Positions 16,981 to 26,088 of a stretch of DNA of 64,000 bases are shown here, one piece after another (the first letter of the stretch is position 1; every line of letters begins with the position of its first letter). The stretch comes from Clostridium uliginosum (GTDB lineage Bacteria > Bacillota > Clostridia > Clostridiales > Clostridiaceae). The stretch is from contig NZ_FOMG01000005.1 of the NCBI RefSeq assembly GCF_900112485.1, positions 1-64,000 of the forward strand, written 5' to 3'. The position numbers and the translations under genes were made by a program. The notes beneath the pieces are model-generated. The model was given only the letters and a program-made list of their open reading frames with translations, was not told the origin of the DNA and ran no database searches.

Positions 16981-19329
16981 CTATTCTACACCTCGTCTAT
17001 AATGTCCCTTAGTATAATTTCTATCTTTATTTTTTTCACCTTTTTTAATCTCATCTAAAATAATCTTTACTTCATCATAACTTTCATCTTTAAAATCAAC
17101 TCTAAATGTTGAAATATTAAACGACTTTAATTCATCAATTTGTTCCACTAAATTTAAAGCTAGTGAATTTAAAATATGACTTCTACAACTATTATCACCT
17201 AATACTTTAAATCCTTCATTCTTCCTATCTATTAGCGTAAAACTATCTTTTATACACGCACCATTACATTCTTTTTTGCTAGATTTATTTCCAAATATAC
17301 TTCCAATTGGACAATATTCACTAACCATTAATTCAGTTTTTCCATATATACCAATAGCTACATTAGAATTAACATTTTTCATTAATTCTTTTATTTCTTT
17401 TCTATTCAATTCTAAACTAAGTGTTGGTATATCTATATCTTCACAATAAAACTCTAAACCTTCGTTATTAAAAATATTTAACTTATAATCTCCTATTATA
17501 AATAATTTATCTCTATAAAGTCTAATTATACCTACATTTGAAGTTATTAATCCCTTTATATAAGGAATAACTTCATCTATCTGTTTAACTATATTCTTAA
17601 ATTCCTTTTTTATAATATTAGGCACCATAAAATAAATATTTTTATCTTTTATATTTTTAAAGTCATCCTTAGTTAAAAATTCTTTATGTTTTGTATAAGA
17701 AATATCTAATGCTATGTTCTTAACACATTCATCTTCTAGTAAAGCTTTTAGCTGATTTTTATTAATACAGCTATAAACATATCCTAAGTTTTCTCCAAAT
17801 TTTATATTCTTCTTTTCCTTAGTTCCTTGAATTCTCTTTCTTCTAAATGAAGATACCTCTCCTTTTAGAATTTTTTCAAATAACTCTCTTCTTAAATTAT
17901 TTAATGATGATATCTTTATAAATCCATCTTCAAATACATTAAAATCTATCTTTTCAAACTTGTATGGAATTTCTCCTGATTTCTTCAAACACTCTTCTAT
18001 CCTATCAGCGCTTAATGGAGCATTAGTTGCTACTTCAACCATATCTCCTGCAACTTCATATTCTTTTCCATTAAATTTAGTTTTAAGAATAAGTGGAGAA
18101 TTAATTTTAAACTCTAATTCCCCTCTAAGTGTAATTTTCTTTTTATAAGGCTTTATGTATTCTTTTAAATCATCATATAACTTCTTGTCTGATGTTTTAT
18201 ATAAGCTATTTCCCTTCTTATATCCTCCAGATGGAAATAGCTTAACCTTATCACCTTTAAAAGCTTCCTTAACTTCTTTCCCATTAAGTAGTATCTTACT
18301 TAATATAAATCCCGCTTCACCATATCTTATTCCATCTCCAAGTGAAACACTTTCTTCTAAAATAATCTCACCTTTTTCTAAAGCTTTCCCTATAAATACC
18401 CCTGTATTCTTAGGAAAATTATAACTCATCATATCTTTTCCTATATTTTTATAAATATATGCCTTAGAAAATCCTTCTCTATTAAAGAGTTGAAATAATT
18501 CACGTCTTCCTTTATTTAAATCAAATTTCTTTTTATATAATACTTTATCAATTGCGTTTCTGTAAGTATCTACAACCCCTGATACATATTCCGGTCTTTT
18601 CATTCTCCCTTCAACTTTTAAAGAAGAAGTTCCACTATCTATAATTGCTTCAACATCATCAATCAAACACATATCTTTAGGACTTAACAAATAAGCCTTC
18701 TTTTCTCCTAGCTTTTCTCCCTTTAAAGTGTATTGCATTCTACAAGGTTGAGCGCATCTTCCCCTATTCCCACTTCTTCCACCAATCATTGAACTCATCA
18801 AACACTGTCCTGAATAGCATACGCAAAGTGCTCCATGAACAAATATCTCTGTTTCTATACCTAAATCTTTTGATATATATTTAACCTCATCTAAAGAAAG
18901 TTCTCTAGACAATACTATTCTTTGCAATCCCTTTTCGGTAAAATATAATGCACCTTCTCCATTATGTACTGTCATTTGTGTTGATGCATGAAGTTCAAAA
19001 TCAGAATATACACTCTTAATTAAACTTATTAAACCCACATCTTGAATTATTAAAGCATCTACTCCTATTTCATAAAGATATCCAACATATTTTAATGCTT
19101 CTTTTAATTCGCTTTCTTTTAATAAGGTATTAATTGTTACATATACTTTAACTCCATAGCTATGTGCATAGTCTAATGCCTTCATCATGGTTTCATTGTC
19201 AAAATTTGAAGCATATGCTCTTGCTGAAAACTTATTTCCTCCAAGATATATTGCATCTGCACCTCTATTTATTGCAGCTATTAAGCTTTCAATACTTCCC
19301 GCTGGTGCTAACAGTTCAATTTTATTCAT
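16981..19329 (-). CDS. U32 peptidase-family protein (RlhA/TrhP-like, long form)
   Basis: 782 residues. The N-terminal TIM-barrel-like U32 domain includes LLAPAGSIESLIAAINRGAD, the EIFVHGALCVCYSGQC signature and the cysteine cluster SGNRGRCAQPCRMQY (about 160-205), which in related proteins binds an Fe-S cluster. A further CPIGSIFGNK...C...C region lies near residue 685. Despite the peptidase name, characterised relatives (RlhA, TrhP) hydroxylate 23S rRNA or tRNA using prephenate-derived chemistry. The SD GGAGGAAATTA is strong. Likely cotranscribed with mutS2. Confidence 0.88.
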   Translation of the reverse strand: MNKIELLAPAGSIESLIAAINRGADAIYLGGNKFSARAYASNFDNETMMKALDYAHSYGVKVYVTINTLLKESELKEALKYVGYLYEIGVDALIIQDVGLISLIKSVYSDFELHASTQMTVHNGEGALYFTEKGLQRIVLSRELSLDEVKYISKDLGIETEIFVHGALCVCYSGQCLMSSMIGGRSGNRGRCAQPCRMQYTLKGEKLGEKKAYLLSPKDMCLIDDVEAIIDSGTSSLKVEGRMKRPEYVSGVVDTYRNAIDKVLYKKKFDLNKGRRELFQLFNREGFSKAYIYKNIGKDMMSYNFPKNTGVFIGKALEKGEIILEESVSLGDGIRYGEAGFILSKILLNGKEVKEAFKGDKVKLFPSGGYKKGNSLYKTSDKKLYDDLKEYIKPYKKKITLRGELEFKINSPLILKTKFNGKEYEVAGDMVEVATNAPLSADRIEECLKKSGEIPYKFEKIDFNVFEDGFIKISSLNNLRRELFEKILKGEVSSFRRKRIQGTKEKKNIKFGENLGYVYSCINKNQLKALLEDECVKNIALDISYTKHKEFLTKDDFKNIKDKNIYFMVPNIIKKEFKNIVKQIDEVIPYIKGLITSNVGIIRLYRDKLFIIGDYKLNIFNNEGLEFYCEDIDIPTLSLELNRKEIKELMKNVNSNVAIGIYGKTELMVSEYCPIGSIFGNKSSKKECNGACIKDSFTLIDRKNEGFKVLGDNSCRSHILNSLALNLVEQIDELKSFNISTFRVDFKDESYDEVKIILDEIKKGEKNKDRNYTKGHYRRGVE

Positions 19330-19408
19330 TAATTTCCTCCTAAGTATTTTTTAGTTTTAAATCACTAATATGATCCATTAGATAAAAGAATCAGTTGATA
19401 TCCATGGT

Positions 19409-19438
19409 AAAAACTGCTATAAAATAATAGCAGTTTTA
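19409..19438 (-). terminator. Intrinsic terminator of the zapA-like gene
   Basis: AAAACTGCTAT / ATAGCAGTTTT stem followed on the minus strand by T-rich sequence, about 100 bp after the zapA-like stop codon. It separates that gene from the U32-mutS2 operon. Confidence 0.75.
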
Positions 19439-19542
19439 AATTTCATTTATAAGTATTACATTCTTGCTTTATATTAAATATCTTTGCAAAAAAATAACTA
19501 GTTAATATGTTAGTGCATCTTACATTATATTTTGTCGGTACA

Positions 19543-21042
19543 TTATTTCTTTTTCTTTGCAAGAGGTGCTAACTTTTGTTTGCTTTTATTTATACTATTA
19601 ACTGAGTCTTGTTTTTTTAATTTTGCTATCTCTATTTCTAGATTCATGAATTTCTCTTGTAACTCTAGAACTTTATATTTTGAGCTTCTAAATTTTCCAT
19701 TTATTTCTTTGCTTCTTTCTAATAAATTACTTCTTTGTTTGGTAAGATCCTCTATTTTATTTTTTAATTCTACCAATGATTTTTCTTTATTTTCTAAATT
19801 TCCTTTTAACTCTTCTATTTCCTTATGCTTTATATTAAGTGTTTCCTTGTTTGTATTATGTTTATTTATTAAATTATAATTATTATTCTTCATGGATTTA
19901 ATCTCATTATTTAGTTCAAGTTTTTCTTTGTCTAATTTATTATTTATATTTTTAACTTTGATAAATTCATCATTTAGATTTTGTATTTTTTGTTCCAAGT
20001 CTTGTTTTTCTCTTTTTTGAGATTTCATTTGATTAGTTAAATTATCATTTATTGTACTAAATTCTTTTAACTTTCCTTTGCACACTCCAAGCTCTTTATC
20101 TGCTTCATAATAATAATTATTTATTTCCTCTAATTCCTCTTTACATTTTTTATGTTCTTCTTGAATTAATTGTCTCTTAGTTCTTTCATCAGACAAAACT
20201 AATTTTAGTTCTTCTACATCACTTTGCATTGTTGAAGCATTACTTTCAAAAGAAGTAGTTTTTTCTTTTAACAGTATATTTTCTTCTTCTAAAGACCTTC
20301 TAATATTACTGATTCTTTCAAGTTCTAGTCCTACTTCTATATTTTTCTCATTTAATCCCTTTAATTTCTTATCCAACTCTTTATTTTCAATATTAAAATC
20401 AAAAATTTTCTTTTCAAAATTCTTTGTTTGTTCTGTGGAGTGTTGTAAATCCTTTTTTAAATTAATTTCTTTATTTCTAGCTTCATCTACCTTTTTATAA
20501 AGGAACTTATTCTTTTCTTTAACTTCAATAATCTCCTTATTTAAAACTTCATTTAAATTTTTAGTTTCTTTTAAATTCTCATTAAACCTTTTATTTTCAT
20601 TAATAAGTATATCATTTTCATTCTTAAATTTCTTTGCTTCCTCTTTTAAAGTATTAAAAGATTCTTCAATACCTGAATATTTATCCTTTAATGATTGTTC
20701 TTTATTAATTAAATCTTCTTGAATCTTTGATTTTTCTGATAAACATTGTTGCAAATCTAAATTAAGCTTATCTACCTTTTTAATTAATTCAGTATTATCA
20801 CTCTCAATATTCTTTTTCTTACTTACTGATGTACGTAAATTCAAATCACTTTCATAAAGTTCATCTGCAATATTAACTGCAGCCAAAACAGTAGCCGCAC
20901 TTGTACTTAATCTAGAATTTTTAGCCATTACTTCTCTAACTTTTCCATCTACAAAACTTGCTAAATCAAGTAGATACTGTTCATTTTTATCACCTTTTAA
21001 ATTGTAATCCATACCATTTATATTAACTGTTACCTTTATCAT
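19543..21042 (-). CDS. zapA: ZapA-domain protein with giant coiled-coil extension
   Basis: The N-terminal about 95 residues are a typical ZapA domain (VTVNINGMDYNLKGDKNEQYL, AATVLAAVNIADELYES). ZapA binds and bundles FtsZ at the division ring. Ordinary ZapA ends at about 85-110 residues; this protein continues to 499 residues, almost all Lys/Glu/Asn/Leu-rich heptad-like coiled coil, ending in a basic tail KSKQKLAPLAKKKK. There is no membrane segment. The SD GAGGTG supports the start. The pheST-zapA-U32-mutS2 order of Firmicutes is recognisable but interrupted here by an 8-kb accessory block. Confidence 0.85.
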   Translation of the reverse strand: MIKVTVNINGMDYNLKGDKNEQYLLDLASFVDGKVREVMAKNSRLSTSAATVLAAVNIADELYESDLNLRTSVSKKKNIESDNTELIKKVDKLNLDLQQCLSEKSKIQEDLINKEQSLKDKYSGIEESFNTLKEEAKKFKNENDILINENKRFNENLKETKNLNEVLNKEIIEVKEKNKFLYKKVDEARNKEINLKKDLQHSTEQTKNFEKKIFDFNIENKELDKKLKGLNEKNIEVGLELERISNIRRSLEEENILLKEKTTSFESNASTMQSDVEELKLVLSDERTKRQLIQEEHKKCKEELEEINNYYYEADKELGVCKGKLKEFSTINDNLTNQMKSQKREKQDLEQKIQNLNDEFIKVKNINNKLDKEKLELNNEIKSMKNNNYNLINKHNTNKETLNIKHKEIEELKGNLENKEKSLVELKNKIEDLTKQRSNLLERSKEINGKFRSSKYKVLELQEKFMNLEIEIAKLKKQDSVNSINKSKQKLAPLAKKKK

Positions 21043-21542
21043 AATAACACCTCTTAAATTTCTTTATTATTATTTAATTATATTCTATATTTGCACATAA
21101 CACAATTGTATACCCCTATACTAATCATATAAAAATATTTACTTTTTTATTACTTTTTATAACAAATTTAATATTTTAATATATAAATTTTAAAATTTCT
21201 CAATTGATAGTCTATTTATTACTGCTGAATCAATAGTTTGGTTATCTTCTATAACACTAACATAGTTTGAAATTAACTATTAAACGAGTAAAATAAAAAA
21301 TAATTATAAAATTATTTTTATACATTTTTCTTAACAAGTATGTTGCTATATATAGTTGGTTACAATAAAAAAACAAGAATTTATATGTTTGTTATATTGT
21401 ACTTAATATGTATATAATATCAATAGATAATTATTGATAAAATTTAAAATATATTCATAATTATTTAGAGCTAAACAGCTAGCAAACTTCTAAGATAAAT
21501 AAAACTACTTTCGAAAAAATTTAAAAGGAGGATTTTATTCAA
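21043..21542. other. 500-bp AT-rich intergenic region
   Basis: Divergent promoter region between the zapA-like and cax genes. Apart from the candidate cax promoter I see no gene, riboswitch or long palindrome. It is more than 80 percent A+T with many short homopolymer runs. Confidence 0.5.
21389..21418 (+). promoter_or_regulatory. Candidate promoter of cax
   Basis: TTGTTA (21389-21394), an 18-bp spacer, then TATAAT (21413-21418), about 125 bases upstream of the start. The -35 matches only partly. Confidence 0.45.
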
Positions 21543-22586
21543 ATGAAAATATTAAAGTATATGCTTATATTTATACCAATAAGTTTTATAGCAAAATTTA
21601 TTAATGCATCCCCCTCTATAATGTTTGTATTAGCAGCATTATCTATAATTCCATTAGCTGGTCTTATGGGTGAAGGAACAGAGGAAATATCATTCTATTC
21701 TGGACCTAAAATAGGTGGATTTTTAAACGGCACATTTGGAAATGCAACTGAACTTATAATATCATTTTTTGCTCTTAAACAAGGCCTCTTTGAGGTAGTT
21801 AAATCATCTATTGCTGGTGCCGTTATAGGAAACATTTTATTAGTACTTGGTGCAAGTATGTTAGCTGGTGGATTAAAACATAAAACTCAAACTTTCAACA
21901 AAAAAATAGTTGATGTTTCTTCAAGCATGTTACTATTTGCGGTTATAGGTTTGTGTATTCCAGCTTTGTTTACTCATACAGTAAGTCCAGACTTATTGAA
22001 TACAAGATATGAAGGATTAAGCATTGTTGTTGCAATAATAATGCTTATAATATACATATTAAGTTTAGTCTTTTCATTCTACACACATAAGGATTTATAT
22101 ACTTTTAATAGTGAAGAAAATACAACTGCAAAGTGGTCTTTAAATAAAGCCATAGCAGTATTAATTGTTTCTACTATATTAATAGCCATAGAAAGTGAAT
22201 TTTTAGTAAGTGGAATAGAGTCTATAACTAAAAGTTTAGGATTAAGTGAATTCTTTGTAGGTATTATATTAATTCCTATAATAGGAAATGCAGCGGAACA
22301 TAGTACATCTGTTGTTATGGCAATGAAAAATAAAATGGATGTAGCTTTAGAAATTGCTATAGGTTCTAGTTTACAAATAATATTATTTGTTGCTCCAATA
22401 TTAATATTTATAAGTTTGATATTTACTCCTATGAGTATTATATTTAACGAATTTGAATTAATAGCACTTATAGTGGCTGTGCTTATAGCTAATAGAGTAT
22501 CAAGTGATGGAGAATCTAATTGGTTAGAAGGAGTTCAACTCCTTGCTGTATATTTTATAATTGCAGCTTCCTTCTTTATTCTATAA
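21543..22586 (+). CDS. cax: Calcium/proton exchanger (CaCA family, Cax)
   Basis: 347 residues and about 11 membrane segments. Two inverted alpha-repeat motifs carry the ion-binding acidic residues: GGFLNGTFGNATELIISFFAL (about 60-80) and IPIIGNAAEHSTSVVMAMKN (about 240-260). These match Cax-type Ca2+/H+ antiporters, which export calcium using the proton gradient. An acidic MGEGTEEISFY precedes the first repeat, as usual. The SD AAAGGAGG is very strong. Two family 2 repeats follow the stop codon and probably terminate transcription. Confidence 0.93.
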   Translation: MKILKYMLIFIPISFIAKFINASPSIMFVLAALSIIPLAGLMGEGTEEISFYSGPKIGGFLNGTFGNATELIISFFALKQGLFEVVKSSIAGAVIGNILLVLGASMLAGGLKHKTQTFNKKIVDVSSSMLLFAVIGLCIPALFTHTVSPDLLNTRYEGLSIVVAIIMLIIYILSLVFSFYTHKDLYTFNSEENTTAKWSLNKAIAVLIVSTILIAIESEFLVSGIESITKSLGLSEFFVGIILIPIIGNAAEHSTSVVMAMKNKMDVALEIAIGSSLQIILFVAPILIFISLIFTPMSIIFNEFELIALIVAVLIANRVSSDGESNWLEGVQLLAVYFIIAASFFIL

Positions 22587-22587
22587 T

Positions 22588-22652
22588 TTAAGGCACATAA
22601 AAAAAAATAATAGACCAGTATGCATATCTATTATTTTCTTTTATGTGCTTAA
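22588..22652. repeat. Family 2 palindromic repeat, short copy
   Basis: TTAAGGCACAT ... ATGTGCTTAA ends enclosing AATAATAGA / TCTATTATTTT arms, directly after the cax stop codon. It probably doubles as terminator. Confidence 0.75.
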
Positions 22653-22707
22653 CTTATTTTAGATTGTAGTATTATTATTTGCAAATAAATATATACTAAG
22701 TATATAT

Positions 22708-22769
22708 TTAGGCACATTCAAAAAATAATAGACTAGTATGCATCTTATATTTTCTTTCATGTGCCTTAA
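22708..22769. repeat. Family 2 palindromic repeat, short copy
   Basis: TTAGGCACATTC ... CATGTGCCTTAA ends with the shared centre GTATGCAT. Second copy in the same gap, 55 bp from the first and in the same orientation, 40 bp upstream of the hydrogenase-like gene. Confidence 0.78.
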
Positions 22770-22809
22770 GAGTTTTTAATTTTACATTTCACAAATTGGA
22801 GGTATATTA

Positions 22810-24159
22810 ATGAATAATAAATATAATGATTTATTTGATGAGTTAGTTAAATCATATTATGATGGCAATTTTGACGAAACTCTTACTCGTATTATGGTAT
22901 GTCATAAAAAATCTCCTCAAGAAACTTTTACTATTATTTCATCTTTGTGTGGAGTTCATATTGAATTTGATAATAACTATTTATATAACTTAAAAAAGGC
23001 AATAACAGAGTATACTGTTAACAAAAGAATAGTTGAAAAAATTAAAGACTGTTCAGCAAATTGTATTAAAGATAAAAATGATAAATTTAAATGTCAGGCG
23101 TCTTGTCCATTTGATGCAATACTTTATGATTCAAATAATAAATCTACTTATATAGACCCAAATCGTTGTCTTAATTGTGGATTATGTATAGATTCCTGTA
23201 AAAATGGATTGATTTTAGATAAAGTTGAATTTCTTCCTATAATGAATTTAATAAACAATAATGAAACAGTTATTGCCGCTGTTGCTCCTGCCATTATTGG
23301 TCAATTTGGTTCTAATGTTACTATGGATCAATTAAGAGCCGCATTTATCAAGATTGGATTTACTGATATGGTAGAGGTAGCCTTTGCTGCTGATATGTTA
23401 ACCTTAAAAGAATCAGTTGAATTTAATAAGCATGTACATGGGCCTAAAGATTTAATGATAACTTCTTGCTGCTGTCCTATGTGGATTGGAATGTTAAAAA
23501 AGGTTTATAAAGACCTTATTCCAGATTTATCACCTTCAGTATCTCCTATGATTGCTGCAGGACGTGTTATTAAAAAGTTTAATAAAGATGCAAAAATAGT
23601 TTTCATTGGCCCATGTATTGCTAAAAAAGCAGAAGCTAAAGATAAAGATTTAATTGGTGCCATAGATTTCGTATTAACCTTTCAGGAACTTGATGAAATA
23701 TTCAAAACTTTAAGTATTAAACCAGATAAATTACAAGGTATTCCTTCTATTGAGTATGCTTCACGTGGTGGAAGATTATATGCTCGTAGCGGTGGTGTTT
23801 CAATTGCTATTTCTGAAACTATAGAAGAGCTTTATCCCGATAAGTTCAAGCAATTTAAACCTGTTAAAGCCTCAGGCATTAAAGAATGTAAAGAAGTCCT
23901 TGAAAGTGCTCTAAACGGTACTATTGATGCAAACTTTATCGAAGGTATGGGATGTATTGGAGGTTGCGTTGGTGGTCCAAAAGTTATGATTCCTCCTGAG
24001 CAAGGGCAAATGGCCGTTGATAATTTTGCTTATGACTCTCCTATAAAAGTAGGTACTCATAGTGCTGTTCTTGATGACGTTTTAGAAAAACTTGATATAA
24101 CCTCTTTAGATGATTTTGAAGATAAGAAAAAAATTAGTATTCTTGAACGTGAGCTTTAA
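22810..24159 (+). CDS. [FeFe] hydrogenase-like protein, group B type
   Basis: 449 residues. Two ferredoxin-type cysteine sets (CSANCIKD...CQASCPFDA and CLNCGLCIDSCKNG, about 77-138) precede an H-cluster domain with L1 TSCCCPMW, L2 GPCIAKKAEA and L3 EGMGCIGGCVGGP. All four cysteines that bind the cubane are present. The extra Cys in L1 and Gly in place of Met in L2 depart from classic catalytic (group A) enzymes and resemble the clostridial group B proteins such as CpIII. It is a single-gene unit with its own terminator; no maturase or electron-partner gene is adjacent. Catalysis of H2 turnover is likely but not proven. Confidence 0.85.
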   Translation: MNNKYNDLFDELVKSYYDGNFDETLTRIMVCHKKSPQETFTIISSLCGVHIEFDNNYLYNLKKAITEYTVNKRIVEKIKDCSANCIKDKNDKFKCQASCPFDAILYDSNNKSTYIDPNRCLNCGLCIDSCKNGLILDKVEFLPIMNLINNNETVIAAVAPAIIGQFGSNVTMDQLRAAFIKIGFTDMVEVAFAADMLTLKESVEFNKHVHGPKDLMITSCCCPMWIGMLKKVYKDLIPDLSPSVSPMIAAGRVIKKFNKDAKIVFIGPCIAKKAEAKDKDLIGAIDFVLTFQELDEIFKTLSIKPDKLQGIPSIEYASRGGRLYARSGGVSIAISETIEELYPDKFKQFKPVKASGIKECKEVLESALNGTIDANFIEGMGCIGGCVGGPKVMIPPEQGQMAVDNFAYDSPIKVGTHSAVLDDVLEKLDITSLDDFEDKKKISILEREL

Positions 24160-24166
24160 AAAGGTG

Positions 24167-24209
24167 TAGCCTCAAGATGATTTATATATCATCTTGAGGC
24201 TATTTTTTT
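24167..24209 (+). terminator. Intrinsic terminator of the hydrogenase-like gene
   Basis: A 15-bp perfect stem (TAGCCTCAAGATGAT / ATCATCTTGAGGCTA) with a 6-base loop followed by seven T. Confidence 0.95.
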
Positions 24210-24261
24210 CTATTACATTTTAAACAATACTTATACTTCTTCATTTTGATAATTTATATAA

Positions 24262-24297
24262 GGCTCTGTTTTAAAACAGTGTTGATAAAACAGAGCC
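24262..24297. mobile_element. Family 1 minimal element, 36 bp
   Basis: GGCTCTGTTTTAAAACAGTG plus TTGAT joined directly to AAAACAGAGCC. This looks like an internal-deletion derivative of the 225-bp element, leaving only the termini. The flanking 8-mers (TTATATAA and TTGTACTT) do not match, so no target duplication is preserved. It lies just after the stop codon of the ABC exporter operon and could serve as its terminator. Confidence 0.7.
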
Positions 24298-24303
24298 TTG
24301 TAC

Positions 24304-26088
24304 TTAATTAATTTGCTCCTCATTTCCAAATTGACTATTATAAAGTTTTTCGTAAAAACCTTGTTTTGCCATTAGTTCTTCGTGGTTTCCTTGTTCTATA
24401 ATATTTCCTTCATTTATAACTAGAATTAAATCAGCATTACGAATAGTTGAAAGTCTATGAGCAATAACAAAACTAGTTCTTCCCTTCATTATATTTTTCA
24501 TAGCCTTTTGAAGTAATAATTCTAGTCTAGTATCAACTGAACTAGTTGCTTCATCTAATATTAATATTGCAGGATCTGATATTATAGCTCTAGCTATAGT
24601 TAACAGTTGTTTTTCTCCTTGAGATATATTTGAAGCCTCTTCATTAAGAAACATATTATAACCATCAGGTAGGGTTTTAATAAAGTGATGAACATTAGCT
24701 ATTTTAGCTGCTTCTACAATTTCTTCCTTAGTGGCTCCAAATCTGCCATACTCAATATTGTCATAAATTGTTCCATTGTATAGCCAAGTATCTTGAAGAA
24801 CCATTCCAAAAATTGAACGTAAATCTTCACGCCTCATGTCTCTGGTGTCTATCCCATCTATTTTTATAGATCCACCTTGAATATCGTAAAATCTCATTAA
24901 TAGATTTATTAATGTAGTTTTACCTGCACCTGTTGGTCCCACTATAGCTACCATCTGTCCACTCTTTATTTCTGCGCTTAAATCCTTAATTAAAATTTTA
25001 TCCTCATTATATCCAAACTTAACATGTTCAAATGTAACATTTCCCTGTGGATTTTTAAGTTTTACTGAATTTTCACTGTCTGCAACATCTTCCTCTTGAT
25101 TTAATATTTCAAATACACGTTCAACTGCTGCAAATGCTGATTGTATTGAAGATGATAGTTGAGTTACTTGAGAAAGCGGTTGATTTATTTGCCATATATA
25201 ACGTATAAAAGCTTGAAGGTTACCAACTGTAATTAGTCCACTAATTACATAAATTGATCCAAGCACTCCAATAGCAGCAATCCCTAAATAACTTACTAAT
25301 GAAACTAATGGAGACATTATACTTGATATAAATTGAGCCTTAAATCCAGTATTACAAAGTTCTTCATTTATATTTTCAAAATCTTCTATTGAATCATCTT
25401 GCTTTCCATATAACTTTATTTCATTAAAGCCAGTATACATTTCTTGAACTTTACCATTTAATTTTCCTAGTGCCTTTTGCTGTTTATAAAATAGATTTTG
25501 TGATTTGCTAACTATAAATCTAGTTACTAAAAAACTTAATGGTATTATAAGCATAGCTAAAAGTGCCATTTTTGTGTTAATTGCAAACATCATTGCAATG
25601 GCTAAACTTAAAGACAACATTGAGTTAATTACTTGACTAAAACTCTGTTGCAAAGCATTTGAAATTGTATCTATATCATTTGTAATACGGCTTAGTACAT
25701 CTCCATAACTATTTTTATCAAAATAACTTATTGGTAATTTTCTAATCTTGTCTTGAACAGCATTTCTTAAATCCCTCATAGTATTTTGAATAGCATTAGT
25801 TAATAAGAAACTTGCTACATATGTTGCTACTGCACTAAATACATAAATGCAAGTTAAAATTCCTAATGTTCTTATAATATAACCAAAATTTACTGAAGCA
25901 CCTTCAATTCCTTTACCCATATTAATTACGTCATTTATAAGCTGTGTTATTATGAGTCCTTCAGTCATTGGAGCAATAGCATTAAAAATAGCTGCTGCTA
26001 TTATAAATAAAATAGCCAAAATAAATGGCATTCTATATGGTCTCACAAATGGAGAAATTTTATTTATAGTAGTTTTTAATTTATTCAT
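24304..26088 (-). CDS. ABC exporter half-transporter, catalytically canonical subunit
   Basis: 594 residues: six-helix type I exporter membrane domain (about 15-330), then a nucleotide-binding domain with Walker A GPTGAGKT, signature NISQGEKQ, Walker B ILILDEATSSVD (with catalytic Glu) and H-loop IAHRLS. It starts in the last base of the upstream ABC gene (1-bp overlap at 26088), so the two are translationally coupled and almost certainly form a heterodimer of the BmrCD / TM287-288 type. Such pumps export drugs, lipids or peptides; the substrate is unknown. Confidence 0.93.
   Translation of the reverse strand: MNKLKTTINKISPFVRPYRMPFILAILFIIAAAIFNAIAPMTEGLIITQLINDVINMGKGIEGASVNFGYIIRTLGILTCIYVFSAVATYVASFLLTNAIQNTMRDLRNAVQDKIRKLPISYFDKNSYGDVLSRITNDIDTISNALQQSFSQVINSMLSLSLAIAMMFAINTKMALLAMLIIPLSFLVTRFIVSKSQNLFYKQQKALGKLNGKVQEMYTGFNEIKLYGKQDDSIEDFENINEELCNTGFKAQFISSIMSPLVSLVSYLGIAAIGVLGSIYVISGLITVGNLQAFIRYIWQINQPLSQVTQLSSSIQSAFAAVERVFEILNQEEDVADSENSVKLKNPQGNVTFEHVKFGYNEDKILIKDLSAEIKSGQMVAIVGPTGAGKTTLINLLMRFYDIQGGSIKIDGIDTRDMRREDLRSIFGMVLQDTWLYNGTIYDNIEYGRFGATKEEIVEAAKIANVHHFIKTLPDGYNMFLNEEASNISQGEKQLLTIARAIISDPAILILDEATSSVDTRLELLLQKAMKNIMKGRTSFVIAHRLSTIRNADLILVINEGNIIEQGNHEELMAKQGFYEKLYNSQFGNEEQIN

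Noticed and set aside
24254..24305. Target-site duplication around the 36-bp family 1 element
   Set aside because: The flanking 8-mers TTATATAA and TTGTACTT agree at only half the positions.
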